Shown here: piece by piece, positions 9,212-19,921 of the stretch
Layout: each line of letters opens with the position of its first letter
Numbering within the stretch: the stretch's first letter is position 1
Origin: Vibrio sp. Y2-5
GTDB taxonomy: Bacteria; Pseudomonadota; Gammaproteobacteria; Enterobacterales; Vibrionaceae
Assembly (NCBI RefSeq): GCF_014596725.1
Contig: NZ_JACVEG010000006.1
Location: 1-64,000 of the forward strand
Length of the DNA: 64,000 bases
Reading direction: 5' to 3'
Notes under the pieces: model-generated
The model's database searches: none
What the model saw: the letters and a program-made list of their open reading frames with translations, nothing else
What the model was told of the DNA's origin: nothing
Program-made: the position numbers and the translations under genes

Positions 9212-11035
9212 ATGGCTACTCCACAAATTGATAAATTAAGAAATATCGCGATCATCGCGCACGTTGACCACGGTAAAACTACCCTTGTCGATAAACTACT
9301 GCAACAATCGGGTACGTTAGAGTCTCGCGGTGACATCGAAGAGCGAGTCATGGACTCGAATGACATCGAAAAAGAACGTGGTATCACGATTCTAGCTAAG
9401 AACACTGCAATTAACTGGAACGACTACCGTATCAACATCGTAGATACTCCAGGACACGCAGACTTCGGTGGCGAAGTTGAACGTATCATGTCTATGGTTG
9501 ACTGTGTATGTCTGATCGTTGACGCAGTTGATGGCCCGATGCCACAGACTCGCTTCGTTACACAAAAAGCATTTGCTCATGGCTTGAAGCCAATCGTAGT
9601 TATTAACAAAATTGACCGTCCGGGTGCTCGCCCTGATTGGGTTATGGACCAAGTATTCGACTTATTCGACAACTTAGGTGCAACTGACGAACAGTTAGAT
9701 TTCCAAGTGGTTTATGCATCAGCACTAAACGGTTGGGCTACTTTGGAAGAAGGTGAGACTGGCGAAAACATGGAACCATTGTTCCAAGCTATCGTTGATA
9801 ACGTTGAACCGCCTCAAGTAGACCTTGAAGGTCCACTTCAAATGCAAATTTCTCAGCTTGATTACAGCTCATACGTAGGTGTTATCGGTGTTGGTCGCGT
9901 AACTCGCGGTACCGTAAAACCAAACCAACAAGTGACAGTTATCAGTGCTGATGGTAAGAAACGTAACGGCAAAGTAGGTACAGTACTTGGTTACTTAGGT
10001 CTACAACGTTCTGATACTGAACAAGCGACTGCGGGTGATATCGTTGCGATTACTGGTCTTGGCGAACTGAAAATCTCTGACACTATTTGTGACGTGAACG
10101 CAGTGGAAGCTCTACCACCACTAAGTGTTGATGAACCAACAGTTACTATGACTTTCCAAGTAAACACTTCTCCGTTTGCGGGTAAAGAAGGTAAGTTCGT
10201 GACTTCACGTAACATCCTTGAACGTCTAGAGAAAGAGTTGGTACACAACGTAGCACTGCGTGTAGAACAAACTGACGATCCAGATAAATTCCGTGTATCA
10301 GGTCGTGGTGAACTTCACCTTTCAATTCTGATCGAGAACATGCGTCGTGAAGGCTTCGAGCTTGCAGTATCTCGTCCAGAAGTAATTTTGAGAGAAGAAG
10401 ACGGCCAGCTAATGGAACCGTTTGAAACAGTAACGATTGACGTACTGGAAGAACACCAAGGCGGCATCATGGAGAAAATCGGCATGCGTAAAGGCGAGCT
10501 GAAAGATATGTCTCCAGATGGAAAAGGTCGTGTTCGTCTAGACTTCGTTATGCCTTCTCGTGGTTTGATCGGTTTCCAGACTGAGTTCCTGACTCTGACT
10601 TCTGGTTCTGGCCTTCTTTACCATACATTCGATCACTACGCTCCACACAAAGGCGGCGACATTGGTCAACGTGTAAACGGCGTATTGATTTCTAACGCAA
10701 CTGGTAAAGCTCTGACTTACGCACTGTTCAACCTACAAGAACGTGGTCGTCTATTTACTGAGCACGCAGATGAAGTGTACGAAGGTCAGGTAATCGGTAT
10801 TCACAACCGTTCAAATGACCTGACAGTAAACTGTCTGAAAGGTAAACAGCTAACGAACGTTCGTGCATCAGGTACTGATGAAGCACAGGTTCTTACTCCA
10901 GCTATCAAGTACACGCTAGAGCAAGCGCTTGAGTTCATTGATGATGACGAGCTAGTAGAAGTAACACCAGAAAGCATCCGTATTCGTAAACGTCACCTGA
11001 CTGAAAACGATCGTAAACGTGCTGCTCGTGGTTAA
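9212..11035 (+). CDS. typA: Ribosome-associated GTPase TypA/BipA
   Basis: Translational GTPase of the EF-G class that binds ribosomes and aids 50S assembly, stress and low-temperature growth. The chosen ATG at 9212 gives [25 protein letters not shown], the conserved start, and a 607-residue protein; the open frame extends 25 codons upstream but that part is not conserved. G-domain motifs are G1 [10 protein letters not shown]2 around KERGITI, G3 [13 protein letters not shown] and G4 NKIDR. EF-G-like domains and the BipA-specific C-terminal domain follow, ending in [15 protein letters not shown]. It is monocistronic with a strong terminator. Confidence 0.96.
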   Translation: MATPQIDKLRNIAIIAHVDHGKTTLVDKLLQQSGTLESRGDIEERVMDSNDIEKERGITILAKNTAINWNDYRINIVDTPGHADFGGEVERIMSMVDCVCLIVDAVDGPMPQTRFVTQKAFAHGLKPIVVINKIDRPGARPDWVMDQVFDLFDNLGATDEQLDFQVVYASALNGWATLEEGETGENMEPLFQAIVDNVEPPQVDLEGPLQMQISQLDYSSYVGVIGVGRVTRGTVKPNQQVTVISADGKKRNGKVGTVLGYLGLQRSDTEQATAGDIVAITGLGELKISDTICDVNAVEALPPLSVDEPTVTMTFQVNTSPFAGKEGKFVTSRNILERLEKELVHNVALRVEQTDDPDKFRVSGRGELHLSILIENMRREGFELAVSRPEVILREEDGQLMEPFETVTIDVLEEHQGGIMEKIGMRKGELKDMSPDGKGRVRLDFVMPSRGLIGFQTEFLTLTSGSGLLYHTFDHYAPHKGGDIGQRVNGVLISNATGKALTYALFNLQERGRLFTEHADEVYEGQVIGIHNRSNDLTVNCLKGKQLTNVRASGTDEAQVLTPAIKYTLEQALEFIDDDELVEVTPESIRIRKRHLTENDRKRAARG

Positions 11036-11060
11036 TTAACCACTCTTTGCTAACGTTTAA

Positions 11061-11100
11061 AAAAGCCCTGAACTGTGACAGTTCGGGGCTTTTTGTTTTT
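11061..11100 (+). terminator. typA terminator
   Basis: Arms AAAAGCCCTGAACTGT and ACAGTTCGGGGCTTTTT form a stable hairpin with one mismatch, followed by a T-rich tract, starting 25 nt after the typA stop. Confidence 0.9.
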
Positions 11101-11215
11101 GCTGTTTTGTATGTAAGAATACCTTGTCAAATTAATAATGAATCAATGGGTTAAGCAAATTCTTACATCATCGATTAAAATGAACAGGTGATGTGATACC
11201 CACCTCTAGGAGAGA

Positions 11216-12133
11216 ATGTTGAACTTACAGAACTTAGCTAAGCAGACCTTTGCGTTTAGCCGTTATCTGCTTTTGAGAGTCAAACATGACCGAGTCAATG
11301 TTAACGCGGGGTATCTGGCGTACATCACTTTGCTCTCTATTGTGCCAATGTTCACTGTTTCACTCGCAATTATGTCGTCTTTTGAGATCTTTTCTAATGT
11401 GGGTGAAGTCTTGCAAGATTTTGTGATTGAACACTTTGTTCCCGCCGCAGGTTTGGCGGTAAGAACTGCGTTATCCGAGTTCATTGCCAATACCGCAAAA
11501 ATGACTGCCGTGGGTAGTGTGTTTTTGTTTGTTGCTGCCTTAATGCTGATTTCCAACATCGATAAAAACTTGAACTACATATGGCGGGTGAGAAATAAGC
11601 GACGTGTCGTTTTTTCTTTTTCTATGTATTGGATGATTTTGACGCTGGGACCTCTGCTATTGGGTGCGAGCATTGCGGTGACATCATATATCACTTCTTT
11701 GAAAATCATTGATAGCGAGGCGTTGGTTGGCGTCTACAACCTGTTTTTGCGCTGGCTTCCTTTTTTGCTTTCTTTTTTCGCTTTTTCTGGTTTGTATTTA
11801 CTGGTTCCGAATAAAAAGGTCTATATTTATCATTCTCTTGCTGGAGCGCTGGTGGCGGCCGTTCTCTTTGAGCTGAGTAAGAAAGCCTTTGCGGCCTATA
11901 TTACTCACTTCCCTTCATATCAGCTTATCTACGGTGCTCTGGCAGCGATACCGATACTCTTCGTCTGGATATATCTGTGCTGGGTCATTGTCTTGATTGG
12001 TGCAGAAGTGACTGCGGCTTTGGGTGAGCGTGAGTGCTGGAGTGAGGAAGAAGACATGATAAACTCGAGTTCCCTTTCAAAGAGTAACAAGGAAGAGAAT
12101 TCCAGTGATAGCGTTGATTCAAAGAGTAAGTGA
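11216..12133 (+). CDS. yihY: YihY/BrkB family inner-membrane protein
   Basis: Predicted inner-membrane protein of 305 residues with about six hydrophobic segments (around residues 35-60, 95-115, 140-165, 180-205, 215-235 and 245-275) and a charged, Ser-rich cytoplasmic tail (about 280-305). The N-terminal half contains the family pattern [16 protein letters not shown], and [10 protein letters not shown](Y) occurs near residue 196. This family was once called ribonuclease BN, an assignment since withdrawn; its function is unknown. A good ribosome site AGGAGAG sits just before the ATG. The 3' end overlaps the dtd start by 29 nt, so the two are probably translationally coupled. The order yihY-dtd-yiiD is shared with enterics. 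Confidence 0.9.
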   Translation: MLNLQNLAKQTFAFSRYLLLRVKHDRVNVNAGYLAYITLLSIVPMFTVSLAIMSSFEIFSNVGEVLQDFVIEHFVPAAGLAVRTALSEFIANTAKMTAVGSVFLFVAALMLISNIDKNLNYIWRVRNKRRVVFSFSMYWMILTLGPLLLGASIAVTSYITSLKIIDSEALVGVYNLFLRWLPFLLSFFAFSGLYLLVPNKKVYIYHSLAGALVAAVLFELSKKAFAAYITHFPSYQLIYGALAAIPILFVWIYLCWVIVLIGAEVTAALGERECWSEEEDMINSSSLSKSNKEENSSDSVDSKSK

Positions 12134-12539
12134 AGCTGCAGTACGCGTCGACGGTGAAGTAGTCGGTGAAATTGAAAAAGGTTTATTGGTGTTGCTAGGT
12201 GTTGAACGCGAAGATGACGAAGCGAAAGCGAAGCGTTTGATGGAGCGCGTGACCTCTTACCGAGTATTTGAAGACCAAGCTGGCAAAATGAATTTAAGTG
12301 TGAAAGATGTAGGAGGCAGCGTACTGGTTGTTTCTCAGTTCACTCTGCCAGCCGATACAAAAAAAGGGACGAGAGCGGGGTTCTCTCGTGGCGCTCACCC
12401 ACAAGACGCTGAGCGTTTATATAATTACTTTTCTGACTTATGTGAAGATGTGCTGCCAACCGAGCGAGGATGCTTTGCGGCGGACATGAAAGTCTCACTG
12501 GTCAACGATGGTCCTGTGACATTCTGGTTACAGGTATAA
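12105..12539 (+). CDS. dtd: D-aminoacyl-tRNA deacylase
   Basis: Cytosolic proofreading enzyme that removes D-amino acids (and glycine from tRNA-Ala) from mischarged tRNAs. It has 144 residues, the usual size. Both signature motifs are present: SQFTLPAD in the middle and the C-terminal [11 protein letters not shown] with the Gly-cisPro selectivity element. The start is GTG at 12105, supported by AAGGAAG 10 nt upstream and by the conserved [13 protein letters not shown] beginning. It overlaps the yihY 3' end by 29 nt and is followed by fabY/yiiD after 18 nt. Confidence 0.96.
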   Translation: MIALIQRVSEAAVRVDGEVVGEIEKGLLVLLGVEREDDEAKAKRLMERVTSYRVFEDQAGKMNLSVKDVGGSVLVVSQFTLPADTKKGTRAGFSRGAHPQDAERLYNYFSDLCEDVLPTERGCFAADMKVSLVNDGPVTFWLQV

Positions 12540-12557
12540 TGTTTAGGAACGGAATCT

Positions 12558-13487
12558 ATGTTTAAACTTATTACGCCGACTACGGATAATCAGCTCAATA
12601 AGTATTATCACTTCCGCTGGCAGATGTTGCGTGAGCCTTGGCGAATGCCTATCGGCTCAGAGCGCGATGAATATGACCCTATGAGTCATCATCGAATGAT
12701 TGTTGATGGTAGAGGAAGACCCATCGCAATCGGCCGTTTATACATTACCCCTGATAGTGAAGGCCAAATTCGCTATATGGCGGTGAAATCACCTCGCCGG
12801 GGCAAGGGGATGGGGTCATTAGTATTAGTCGCCCTAGAGTCTCTTGCGCGTCAGGAAGGTGCAAAACGTTTGGTCTGTAATGCTCGTGAAGATGCGATTT
12901 CATTTTATGAAAGAAATGGCTTTGAACGTCGTGGTGAATTGAACGATGAACGCGGCCCCGTTCGCCATCAACAGATGGTGAAACATCTCGACCCAATGGC
13001 GAATGTGTTACGTAAACCCGAATGGTGTACAGAACTTCAGGATCGCTGGGCGACGCAAATTCCAATCAGCGATAAAATGGGTATCAAAGTTCAGCAATAT
13101 ACTGGCTATCAGTTTCAATGTTGTGCTCAGATAAACCCGAACCTTAACCCGCACAATACAATGTTTGCTGGTTCTGCCTTTACATTGGCAACATTGACTG
13201 GCTGGGGAATGGCATGGTTGTTGATGCGCGAACGTGGTCTAGAAGGGGATATAGTGCTGGTGGACAGCAGTATCCGTTATCGCCATCCCGTCGTTCACAA
13301 TCCTGTTGCATCAACATCTTTAGATGGCATTAGTGGTGATTTGGATCGTTTAGCATCAGGCCGAAAAGCGCGAATTGTCGTAAATGTGAACATATCGAGT
13401 GGTAATGTCGACGCTGTAGCGTTCGTTGGAACCTACATGCTTATCCCTAATTACCAAGATATCCTACTAAAAGCGGGTGCGAGTTAA
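12558..13487 (+). CDS. fabY: GNAT acetyltransferase / thioesterase-fold fusion (FabY/YiiD)
   Basis: Two-domain protein of 309 residues. Residues about 1-140 form a GNAT acetyltransferase domain with the acetyl-CoA loop seen as SPRRGKGMGSLVL. Residues about 160-309 are the YiiD C-terminal hot-dog (thioesterase-like) domain, with NPHNTMFAGSAFTLATLTGW and VDSSIRYRHPV. The E. coli relative YiiD has been renamed FabY and linked to initiation of fatty acid synthesis; I recall this link but cannot test it here. The gene follows dtd by 18 nt in an apparent yihY-dtd-fabY operon. It converges on the AsmA-like gene with only 11 nt between the stops and no visible terminator. Confidence 0.85.
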   Translation: MFKLITPTTDNQLNKYYHFRWQMLREPWRMPIGSERDEYDPMSHHRMIVDGRGRPIAIGRLYITPDSEGQIRYMAVKSPRRGKGMGSLVLVALESLARQEGAKRLVCNAREDAISFYERNGFERRGELNDERGPVRHQQMVKHLDPMANVLRKPEWCTELQDRWATQIPISDKMGIKVQQYTGYQFQCCAQINPNLNPHNTMFAGSAFTLATLTGWGMAWLLMRERGLEGDIVLVDSSIRYRHPVVHNPVASTSLDGISGDLDRLASGRKARIVVNVNISSGNVDAVAFVGTYMLIPNYQDILLKAGAS

Positions 13488-13498
13488 CCCTTAGCATT

Positions 13499-15376
13499 TT
13501 AGTTAGGACAAGGCTGCTGCTGTTGAGTATCTCGGAGTAAGTCGTAACTGACTTTTTCACACCCATTAACCACATTAATCTCAAATTGCCCTTCTTGAGG
13601 TGATACCAAATCAAGTTGGGCAGCAATATCTGCTTGCAGCCCTAATCCTTTCAACGGAGTCTTTGTGAGGTTGATGCGGCCTCTGTCTGCAATAAATTTA
13701 AGGTTGTCCACTTCAAATGGCTGAACAACGAGTGAGTCAGGGTTTTGGAACAGTATTATACCGTCTCGCATACTGCCATTTAGCTCCCCTGTGATAGAGT
13801 GGGAAAGCATAGAATAGTCACCCGCCAACCCATCAGCATTGATGTCGAATTCAGTAATCGCATCGATCTTTATTGGAAGTTTAACGAAGTGGTTTATCAC
13901 AGGAAATGGCAATCCATCTGCGTGCGCCGTCAAAGACCAAGGAGCACTAGGCTGAGAGAAGTCCCAACTAGCATTCGCTTCTAGATAGCCTTTCTCAAGG
14001 GGGATAAAGGCTCGGTCGAGTTGCCAGTTACCTTTGTCGCTGTGCATCTCAATCACCCCTTGAGTGCTCATCAGTTCTCCAATACTCGCACTGTTAGCAC
14101 TGAGAGATAGTTGACCATCCCATAGCCCCCACTGAGCATTTTTGACCAACTGAGTATCCGATCCTTCGATGGTCAATCCCGACAGTTGCCAGAAAGGTTT
14201 GTTGATCAATTGAATTAGTTGCAGATTATTAAGCGCTAGGCTATCAATAGCTAGATCATTAAGTTGCGGCCATTGTTTTGGTATCCAAGCTAAATCTTGC
14301 TGCGTTTCTGCAAACCATTTAATACCTCTCGCATTAAGCTGTTTTAAGTGGATGCTGGTGGGGGTCACAGTACCTGATAAACGAACGCTACCTTGCAACA
14401 CCTCTGTTGAAAAATCGCTGATAGAAATGGCCTGATCAGAAAAATCGAGCTTCATGCTTGGTTCAACCCATTGCAGCCCTTTCCATGAAATAGAATCAGC
14501 GTTTAATGACAGATAACCTTTGTCTTGTTGCCAAATGGATTGAGTGAAAGAAAAGTTCTCTAACGAAGCGGCAGTGTTCTCCAGCTCAAAGCCCGCAACC
14601 GTAAGCTGACTATTAAGAATATCCAGACTGTTTATATGAGTGACGTATTTGAGCGCGAGTTGCCACAGTTTATCTGCCGTGTTGCTTAATGATTCTGGTA
14701 GCTTTAAGTGACTGATGGTGGTGTTAATCAGTGACCATCCCGAAGCAAACTGCTCTGCCTGACCTGAAAAGTCAGCGCCTCGCCATTGAAATGATGCTCC
14801 GTATACTGTGCTGTCTTCAGTCTTGTAGTCAGCATCAATTAAAACCTTGTCGAAAGCTTCACCATCCCAATAAAACTGGTCTGCGGAAAGCTGAAGTTCA
14901 CCATAAGGCAGTAACTGCTCGCTACTGTTCCATAAAGGGTGCTTCACCTGAAGATTGACACCACGGGCAATTAGCCCTTGATGTGAAAAGTCCACATTGT
15001 GCAGAGCAAGTTGATTCAACTGTAAGTTTTGAAGGAAGTCTGAAGACGGCAGACCTTGAGAAAAGTTCGCGCCATCGAGCAACAAACTATCAATGACGAG
15101 TTTGTCTTGTTTGATTAGCTTTTCGTTTAGCCAGATATCGATTGTGGAAAAAGAGAGCGGCTGTTCCTCCGTCTCAATACTGACGTTGTGTAAGGTGAAG
15201 TGAGCTGGATATTCATAATCGAGCTCAGAAAAAGTGAGTTTGCCTGGCCATAACTGCTGAGTTAACCATTGAGCTGAAGGGGTAAAATAGCGGGTGTGCA
15301 TAACACCAAATACCACCAACGTTAACGTAAGTAGTAAGGCTATAACTCCAATCCCTAGTGCTAACAGCTTCTTCAT
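13499..15376 (-). CDS. AsmA-family-like envelope protein
   Basis: Protein of 625 residues anchored by one N-terminal membrane segment (about 5-26, LLALGIGVIALLLTLTLVV) with the rest predicted to be periplasmic. The body is a long series of beta-strand-like alternating hydrophobic repeats typical of AsmA/TamB-type bridge proteins, ending with a segment resembling the AsmA C-terminal region (GSMRDGIILFQNPDSL near 545, then a Cys-containing tail). AsmA-like proteins are thought to help move phospholipids between membranes or to affect outer-membrane assembly. The assignment is by architecture and general resemblance, not a specific motif. It stands alone between pckA and the convergent fabY gene. 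Confidence 0.65.
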   Translation of the reverse strand: MKKLLALGIGVIALLLTLTLVVFGVMHTRYFTPSAQWLTQQLWPGKLTFSELDYEYPAHFTLHNVSIETEEQPLSFSTIDIWLNEKLIKQDKLVIDSLLLDGANFSQGLPSSDFLQNLQLNQLALHNVDFSHQGLIARGVNLQVKHPLWNSSEQLLPYGELQLSADQFYWDGEAFDKVLIDADYKTEDSTVYGASFQWRGADFSGQAEQFASGWSLINTTISHLKLPESLSNTADKLWQLALKYVTHINSLDILNSQLTVAGFELENTAASLENFSFTQSIWQQDKGYLSLNADSISWKGLQWVEPSMKLDFSDQAISISDFSTEVLQGSVRLSGTVTPTSIHLKQLNARGIKWFAETQQDLAWIPKQWPQLNDLAIDSLALNNLQLIQLINKPFWQLSGLTIEGSDTQLVKNAQWGLWDGQLSLSANSASIGELMSTQGVIEMHSDKGNWQLDRAFIPLEKGYLEANASWDFSQPSAPWSLTAHADGLPFPVINHFVKLPIKIDAITEFDINADGLAGDYSMLSHSITGELNGSMRDGIILFQNPDSLVVQPFEVDNLKFIADRGRINLTKTPLKGLGLQADIAAQLDLVSPQEGQFEINVVNGCEKVSYDLLRDTQQQQPCPN

Positions 15377-15437
15377 GGTTTGTATCGGCTAAACAGAACA
15401 AGCTAACAGCTTTGATCAAATATTGATTCGCTTCAAC

Positions 15438-15464
15438 AAAAAAGCCCCTAAAAATAGGGGCTTG
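15438..15464 (-). terminator. pckA terminator
   Basis: Arms AAGCCCC and GGGGCTT flank an eight-base A/T loop. On the minus strand the hairpin is followed by six T. It lies 37 nt past the pckA stop. Confidence 0.85.
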
Positions 15465-15500
15465 CTTAGTTTTTTAACGTCAAATGCTGAGGTGATCGTT

Positions 15501-17129
15501 TTAGTCTAGTTGCGGACCTGCTGCGACTAGTGATTTACCTTCTGCATTGTCTGTGTACTTATCGAAGTTGTTTATGAAGCGAGTAGCAAGGTCTTTTGCT
15601 TTGCTTTCCCATTGTAGCGGGTCAACGTAAGTATCACGTGGGTCTAGAATGGATGGGTCAACGCCAGGTAATGCGGTTGGAATTTCTAGATTGAAAATCG
15701 GCACATGTTTCGTTGCTGCCTCTTCAATTGAACCATCCAAAATAGCATCAATAATACCGCGAGTATCTTGAATAGAGATACGCTTACCTGAACCGTTCCA
15801 ACCTGTATTCACTAGGTAAGCTTCAGCACCTACCGCTTCCATACGTTTTACCAGTACTTCTGCATACTGTGTTGGGTGTAGCGTTAGGAACGCTGCGCCG
15901 AAACATGCAGAGAAAGTTGGTGTTGGTTCGGTGATACCACGTTCAGTACCTGCGAGTTTTGCAGTGAAGCCTGATAAGAAGTGGTACTTGGTTTGTTCTG
16001 GAGTCAATTTAGATACTGGTGGTAGTACACCGAATGCATCTGCTGACAAGAAGATAACTTTATTTGCGTGGCCGCCTTTTGAAATAGGCTTAACGATGTT
16101 ATCGATATGGTAGATAGGGTAAGAAACACGGGTATTTTCGGTTTTCGAACCATCATCAAAGTCGATAGAGCCATCGGCGCGAACAGTCACGTTTTCTAGT
16201 AGAGCGTCACGGCGAATTGCGTTGTAGATATCTGGCTCTGCTTCTTTAGAAAGCTTGATGGTTTTCGCGTAGCAGCCGCCTTCGAAGTTGAAGACACCGT
16301 CATCGTCCCAGCCATGTTCGTCATCACCGATCAATGCACGTTTAGGATCGGTAGAAAGCGTGGTTTTACCTGTGCCAGACAGACCAAAGAAAATCGCTAC
16401 GTCGCCATCTTTACCCATGTTCGCAGAACAGTGCATAGACGCGATGCCTTGAAGAGGAAGGAAGTAGTTCATCATTGCGAACATACCTTTCTTCATCTCA
16501 CCGCCGTACCAAGTACCGCCGATAAGTTGCATTTTTTCAGTCAGGTTAAACACGGTAAAGTTTTCAGAGTTCAGACCATGCTCTTGCCATTTCGAGTTGG
16601 TGCACTTAGCACCGTTCATGACAACGAAATCTGGTTTGAAGTTGGCTAATTCTTCATCGCTTGGGCGGATGAACATGTTTTTCACGAAGTGGGCTTGCCA
16701 AGCTACTTCAGTAATAAAGCGCACACATAAACGCGTATCAGCGTTAGCGCCACAATAACCGTCAAATACGAACAGACGTTTGCCAGAAAGCTGTTTGTTC
16801 ACTTGATCTTTCAAGTCATTCCAAATTTCTTGGCTGATTGGTTTGTTATCGTTTTTCGCTTGCTCTGATGTCCACCATAGCGTGTCACGTGTGGTGTCAT
16901 CTTTAACGATAAACTTATCTTTAGGCGAACGACCAGTAAAGATACCCGTGTCTACTGCGACTGCACCGAGTTCAGTAACTACGCCTTTTTCGTAGCCTTC
17001 TAAATCAGAGCGTGTTTCTTCGGCGAATAACGTTTCGTAACTTGGGTTGTGTATGACTTCAGTTACGTTAGTAATTCCGTATTGGGTTAGGTCTAATTGT
17101 GCAGCCTTTGTATGTTCCATAACGGTCAT
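15501..17129 (-). CDS. pckA: Phosphoenolpyruvate carboxykinase (ATP)
   Basis: Cytosolic gluconeogenic enzyme that converts oxaloacetate and ATP to phosphoenolpyruvate, CO2 and ADP. The length of 542 residues is normal. Seen motifs are [10 protein letters not shown] near residue 65, the kinase-1a P-loop [11 protein letters not shown] near 250, and the kinase-2 metal-binding region [22 protein letters not shown] near 270. The start ATG at 17129 is preceded by the strong ribosome site AAGGAG. The 338-nt upstream space contains the hslO terminator and must hold the pckA promoter. Catabolite control is usual for this gene but I could not find a convincing CRP site. Confidence 0.98.
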   Translation of the reverse strand: MTVMEHTKAAQLDLTQYGITNVTEVIHNPSYETLFAEETRSDLEGYEKGVVTELGAVAVDTGIFTGRSPKDKFIVKDDTTRDTLWWTSEQAKNDNKPISQEIWNDLKDQVNKQLSGKRLFVFDGYCGANADTRLCVRFITEVAWQAHFVKNMFIRPSDEELANFKPDFVVMNGAKCTNSKWQEHGLNSENFTVFNLTEKMQLIGGTWYGGEMKKGMFAMMNYFLPLQGIASMHCSANMGKDGDVAIFFGLSGTGKTTLSTDPKRALIGDDEHGWDDDGVFNFEGGCYAKTIKLSKEAEPDIYNAIRRDALLENVTVRADGSIDFDDGSKTENTRVSYPIYHIDNIVKPISKGGHANKVIFLSADAFGVLPPVSKLTPEQTKYHFLSGFTAKLAGTERGITEPTPTFSACFGAAFLTLHPTQYAEVLVKRMEAVGAEAYLVNTGWNGSGKRISIQDTRGIIDAILDGSIEEAATKHVPIFNLEIPTALPGVDPSILDPRDTYVDPLQWESKAKDLATRFINNFDKYTDNAEGKSLVAAGPQLD

Positions 17130-17467
17130 AGGTGCTCCTTATAAGGATTTTTGTAGGGATTTTGTAATAATGTTTTTAATTGTTATCTGCTAACCATGCT
17201 ATCAACGGGTCTGGGGGAAAACAGGGAGATAGTTCAAAAAATACCCACTTATTTCCTATGGTTTTAGGTAACTCGTCACATATCTTAGCCTGAGTATTTT
17301 ATCTTGTAGTTGGCGAGAGATACCAGAGGAAATTATTAATAATACTCAGAAATTAAGTATGCTGTACGGTGCGTGTAAGCCTTGATTTTATTGGGTTTTG
17401 ATCACAAAAAAAGCCAGCTTTAGGCTGGCTTTTTCGGGAGAATGACGTGCTTGTTAATCCTAGTGAA
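17130..17467. other. pckA upstream region
   Basis: A 338-nt gap between hslO and pckA, both on the minus strand. It contains the hslO terminator, the pckA ribosome site and presumably the pckA promoter. No open frame, repeat or RNA motif stood out. TCACA/TGTGA half-sites are present but do not form a good dyad. Confidence 0.5.
17406..17434 (-). terminator. hslO terminator
   Basis: A perfect stem of AAAAAGCCAGC and GCTGGCTTTTT with a five-base loop. On the minus strand it is followed by a run of T, 34 nt past the hslO stop. Confidence 0.9.
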
Positions 17468-18358
17468 TTAATGCAACGTTTTTTGTTCGCTTTGTACTTG
17501 TGAATAGAGCTCTTCTACCTGGGCTGAATCGAAAGAATACGTTGTACCGCAGTAATCACAATGTAAAGAAACCGATCCTTCCTCTGCCAAAATGTCGTTT
17601 ATTTCATCGCGAGAGATAGTCACAATCGCCGCTCCGCTACGATCACGTGAACAGCCACAAAGGAACTCAACTTCTTGAGGTTCAAACAATTTTACTTGCT
17701 CTTGGTTGTATAGACGGTATAGCAATTCGTTCGCTTCAAGTGTGAAAAGTTCTTCGTTTTTCACCGTATTTGTTAACTGTTCTAAGTGCTCAAAATCTTC
17801 AGGGGAACCTGTGCCATCTGGAACAACTTGCAGCAGCATACCTGCGGCATGACGTTTGCCTTCATGCTCGCCTGTACGAATCCACAAACGGGTTTTTAAC
17901 TGCTCAGAACGTAAGAAGTAGTTCTCAATCACTTGCGCGATGTTTTCACCTTCAAGTCCAACGACACCTTGGTAACGTTCGCCTTTTTTCGGTTCGATGG
18001 TGATGACTAAATGACCTTTACCCATCAAATCATGTAAACCTGCGTCGTCGGCAATGTCGCCTTCCCAGCGCGCAACACCACGAATACGTTGGTTGTTATC
18101 GCCATTAATGACAGCCAAAGATACAGGGCCATCACCTTGCAGTTGCATGGTAATTGAGCCTTCGAATTTTAGCGTTGCTGTTAGTAAGGTTGTTGCAACT
18201 AGGAGTTCGCCCAACAGAGTTTGAATTGGTGCGGGGTATTCCTTGCTAGTGATAATTTGTTGGTACGCTTTATCTAGCTGTACGAGCTCACCGCGTACTG
18301 ATAAGTCTTCAAATAGGTAGCGATTTAATACGTTGGTCGCCATGGCGCTTGTAGTCAT
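17468..18358 (-). CDS. hslO: Redox-regulated chaperone Hsp33
   Basis: Cytosolic holdase chaperone switched on by oxidative unfolding. The zinc-binding redox switch is intact in the C-terminal part: CGC near residue 234 and CDYC near 267, giving the CxC...CxxC arrangement. The 296-residue length suits the family. The start at 18358 gives [16 protein letters not shown]; an internal ATG five codons later (18343) is equally plausible because neither has a strong ribosome site. The gene follows hslR by 18 nt, the conserved heat-shock pair hslR-hslO. Confidence 0.95.
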   Translation of the reverse strand: MTTSAMATNVLNRYLFEDLSVRGELVQLDKAYQQIITSKEYPAPIQTLLGELLVATTLLTATLKFEGSITMQLQGDGPVSLAVINGDNNQRIRGVARWEGDIADDAGLHDLMGKGHLVITIEPKKGERYQGVVGLEGENIAQVIENYFLRSEQLKTRLWIRTGEHEGKRHAAGMLLQVVPDGTGSPEDFEHLEQLTNTVKNEELFTLEANELLYRLYNQEQVKLFEPQEVEFLCGCSRDRSGAAIVTISRDEINDILAEEGSVSLHCDYCGTTYSFDSAQVEELYSQVQSEQKTLH

Positions 18359-18376
18359 AAGGAATAATCCGGCTAT

Positions 18377-18763
18377 TTACTGATGTTTAAATTTTAGAAG
18401 ATCTCGACGCTGTTTTTTATCTGGGCGGCGATCTGGGCTTGGGTTGTGAGCATTTAGCTTGCGTACTAACGCTTGGCGCTCACGTTTTTCTATACTCTCA
18501 GGCGTTTCTGAATAGAGGGTTTGCGCTTCCGGTGCACCGCGCCTTTGATCCGAAATCCTGTCAATGGTAACGGTTTTTTCTTCTTGACCTTGGCGCAGGG
18601 TTATCACTGCACCAAGCTCGACAATCTTGCTTGGTTTTGAACGTTGGCCATTATAATGAACTTTGCCACCATCGACCATATTTCGTGCAATTGAACGAGT
18701 TTTATAAAATCTTGCGGCCCAAAGCCATTTATCGAGTCGAACTTCTTCGCTAGTGGAACTCAT
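18377..18763 (-). CDS. hslR: Heat-shock protein Hsp15, ribosome-associated
   Basis: S4-domain RNA-binding protein that binds stalled 50S subunits carrying nascent chain-tRNA and helps recycle them. It has 128 residues. The S4 domain spans about 8-70, with VRLDKWLWAARFYKTRS at its start and MVDGGKVHYNGQRSKPS inside, followed by a very basic tail (PSPDRRPDKKQRRDLLKFKHQ region). It is the first gene of the hslR-hslO pair and is divergent from gspC across a 254-nt space holding both promoters. Confidence 0.94.
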   Translation of the reverse strand: MSSTSEEVRLDKWLWAARFYKTRSIARNMVDGGKVHYNGQRSKPSKIVELGAVITLRQGQEEKTVTIDRISDQRRGAPEAQTLYSETPESIEKRERQALVRKLNAHNPSPDRRPDKKQRRDLLKFKHQ

Positions 18764-19017
18764 TGGGTTTAATAACCTCTAATCAATGCTCTTTACTCTT
18801 AGATTGTGGATGAAATGGTGCTTAAGCCTCATATTTTCAACCGAATCGAAAATTTAATAATAGAAAAAAATATGCTCTATTGTTTAATGTTATATTGTTC
18901 GACTGTTGTTTATTTGGATGGCAATGGCTAGAGGTTTAATAAAATCAAATGATTAATCAAGGAAAGTGAGAAAAATGCGGTTAAGCAAATTTATTTTCGA
19001 CTGCGTGGCAAATTAAT

Positions 19018-19887
19018 ATGTTGAAAAATATCTCTCAATGGCAGAAACCTGTCAGTGGCATTCTCACTCTTATATTGCTTTCTGCTTCAGCATGGATGCT
19101 AGGAAAAATGGTCTGGATGGTTCAAAGCGAGCCTGTCCTTGTATCTGCTTGGAATTCTTCTTCCAATGTTTCTGTTCCAAGCAAAGCTAGAACTATCGAT
19201 ATTAGCGCTTTGCAAAAAGGCGGTCTGTTTGGTCTTTATTCCGAATCAACACCTGTGGTTGATACTCCTCAAGTTGTCGATGCACCAAAAACTCGTTTAA
19301 ACCTAGTCCTTGTCGGCGTTGTCGCCAGTAGCGAAGTCAATAAAAATCTGGCTGTTATTGCAAACCGAGGCGCTCAGTCTACTTATGGAATCAATGAAGT
19401 TATAGAAGGCACAAGGGCAAAGCTAAAAGCGGTGTTTGCTGACCGAGTCATTATTGATAATTCAGGGCGAGATGAAACTCTAATGCTGGATGGCATTGAT
19501 TACGCAGCTCGAAATGGAATTTCAACCGATGACCAGCCTAGATCTCAGCGAGCAGTAGCCAGTGATACAAGAAAAAATGAAGCCAAATTAGATGCGATTC
19601 GTGAGGCAATTCTCAAGAATCCACAAGAAATTTTCCAATATGTTCGTCTTTCTCAAGTAAAAGAAGACGATAGCATTGTGGGGTACCGGGTTAGCCCGGG
19701 TAGAGATACGGCATTATTTGAATCGGTTGGCCTGAAAGATGGTGATATAGCGATTGAATTTAATGGTTTTGATCTAACCCAACCAAATGTAATGAATGAT
19801 TTAGCGTCGGCAGTGTCAGAGATGACAGAGATTAATCTGTCAGTTCTTCGTGACGGTCAACAACATGATATCTATATACAATTGTAA
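19018..19887 (+). CDS. gspC: Type II secretion inner-membrane protein GspC (EpsC)
   Basis: Inner-membrane component that links the inner-membrane platform to the GspD secretin and helps select substrates. It has 289 residues: a short cytoplasmic start, one membrane segment (about 15-38), the homology-region domain (about 90-165, starting near LNLVLVGVVAS) that binds the secretin N0 domain, and a C-terminal PDZ domain (about 200-285, with GLKDGDIAIEFNG near 240). It is the first gene of the gspC-N operon, divergent from hslR. No convincing ribosome site precedes the ATG. Confidence 0.95.
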   Translation: MLKNISQWQKPVSGILTLILLSASAWMLGKMVWMVQSEPVLVSAWNSSSNVSVPSKARTIDISALQKGGLFGLYSESTPVVDTPQVVDAPKTRLNLVLVGVVASSEVNKNLAVIANRGAQSTYGINEVIEGTRAKLKAVFADRVIIDNSGRDETLMLDGIDYAARNGISTDDQPRSQRAVASDTRKNEAKLDAIREAILKNPQEIFQYVRLSQVKEDDSIVGYRVSPGRDTALFESVGLKDGDIAIEFNGFDLTQPNVMNDLASAVSEMTEINLSVLRDGQQHDIYIQL

Positions 19888-19921
19888 GACTGACGCATCA
19901 GCTTCAGCCTAGGGAGTATTT

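Noticed and set aside
17270..17410. CRP sites for pckA
   Set aside because: TGTGA/TCACA half-sites occur but the opposite halves do not match at the right spacing.
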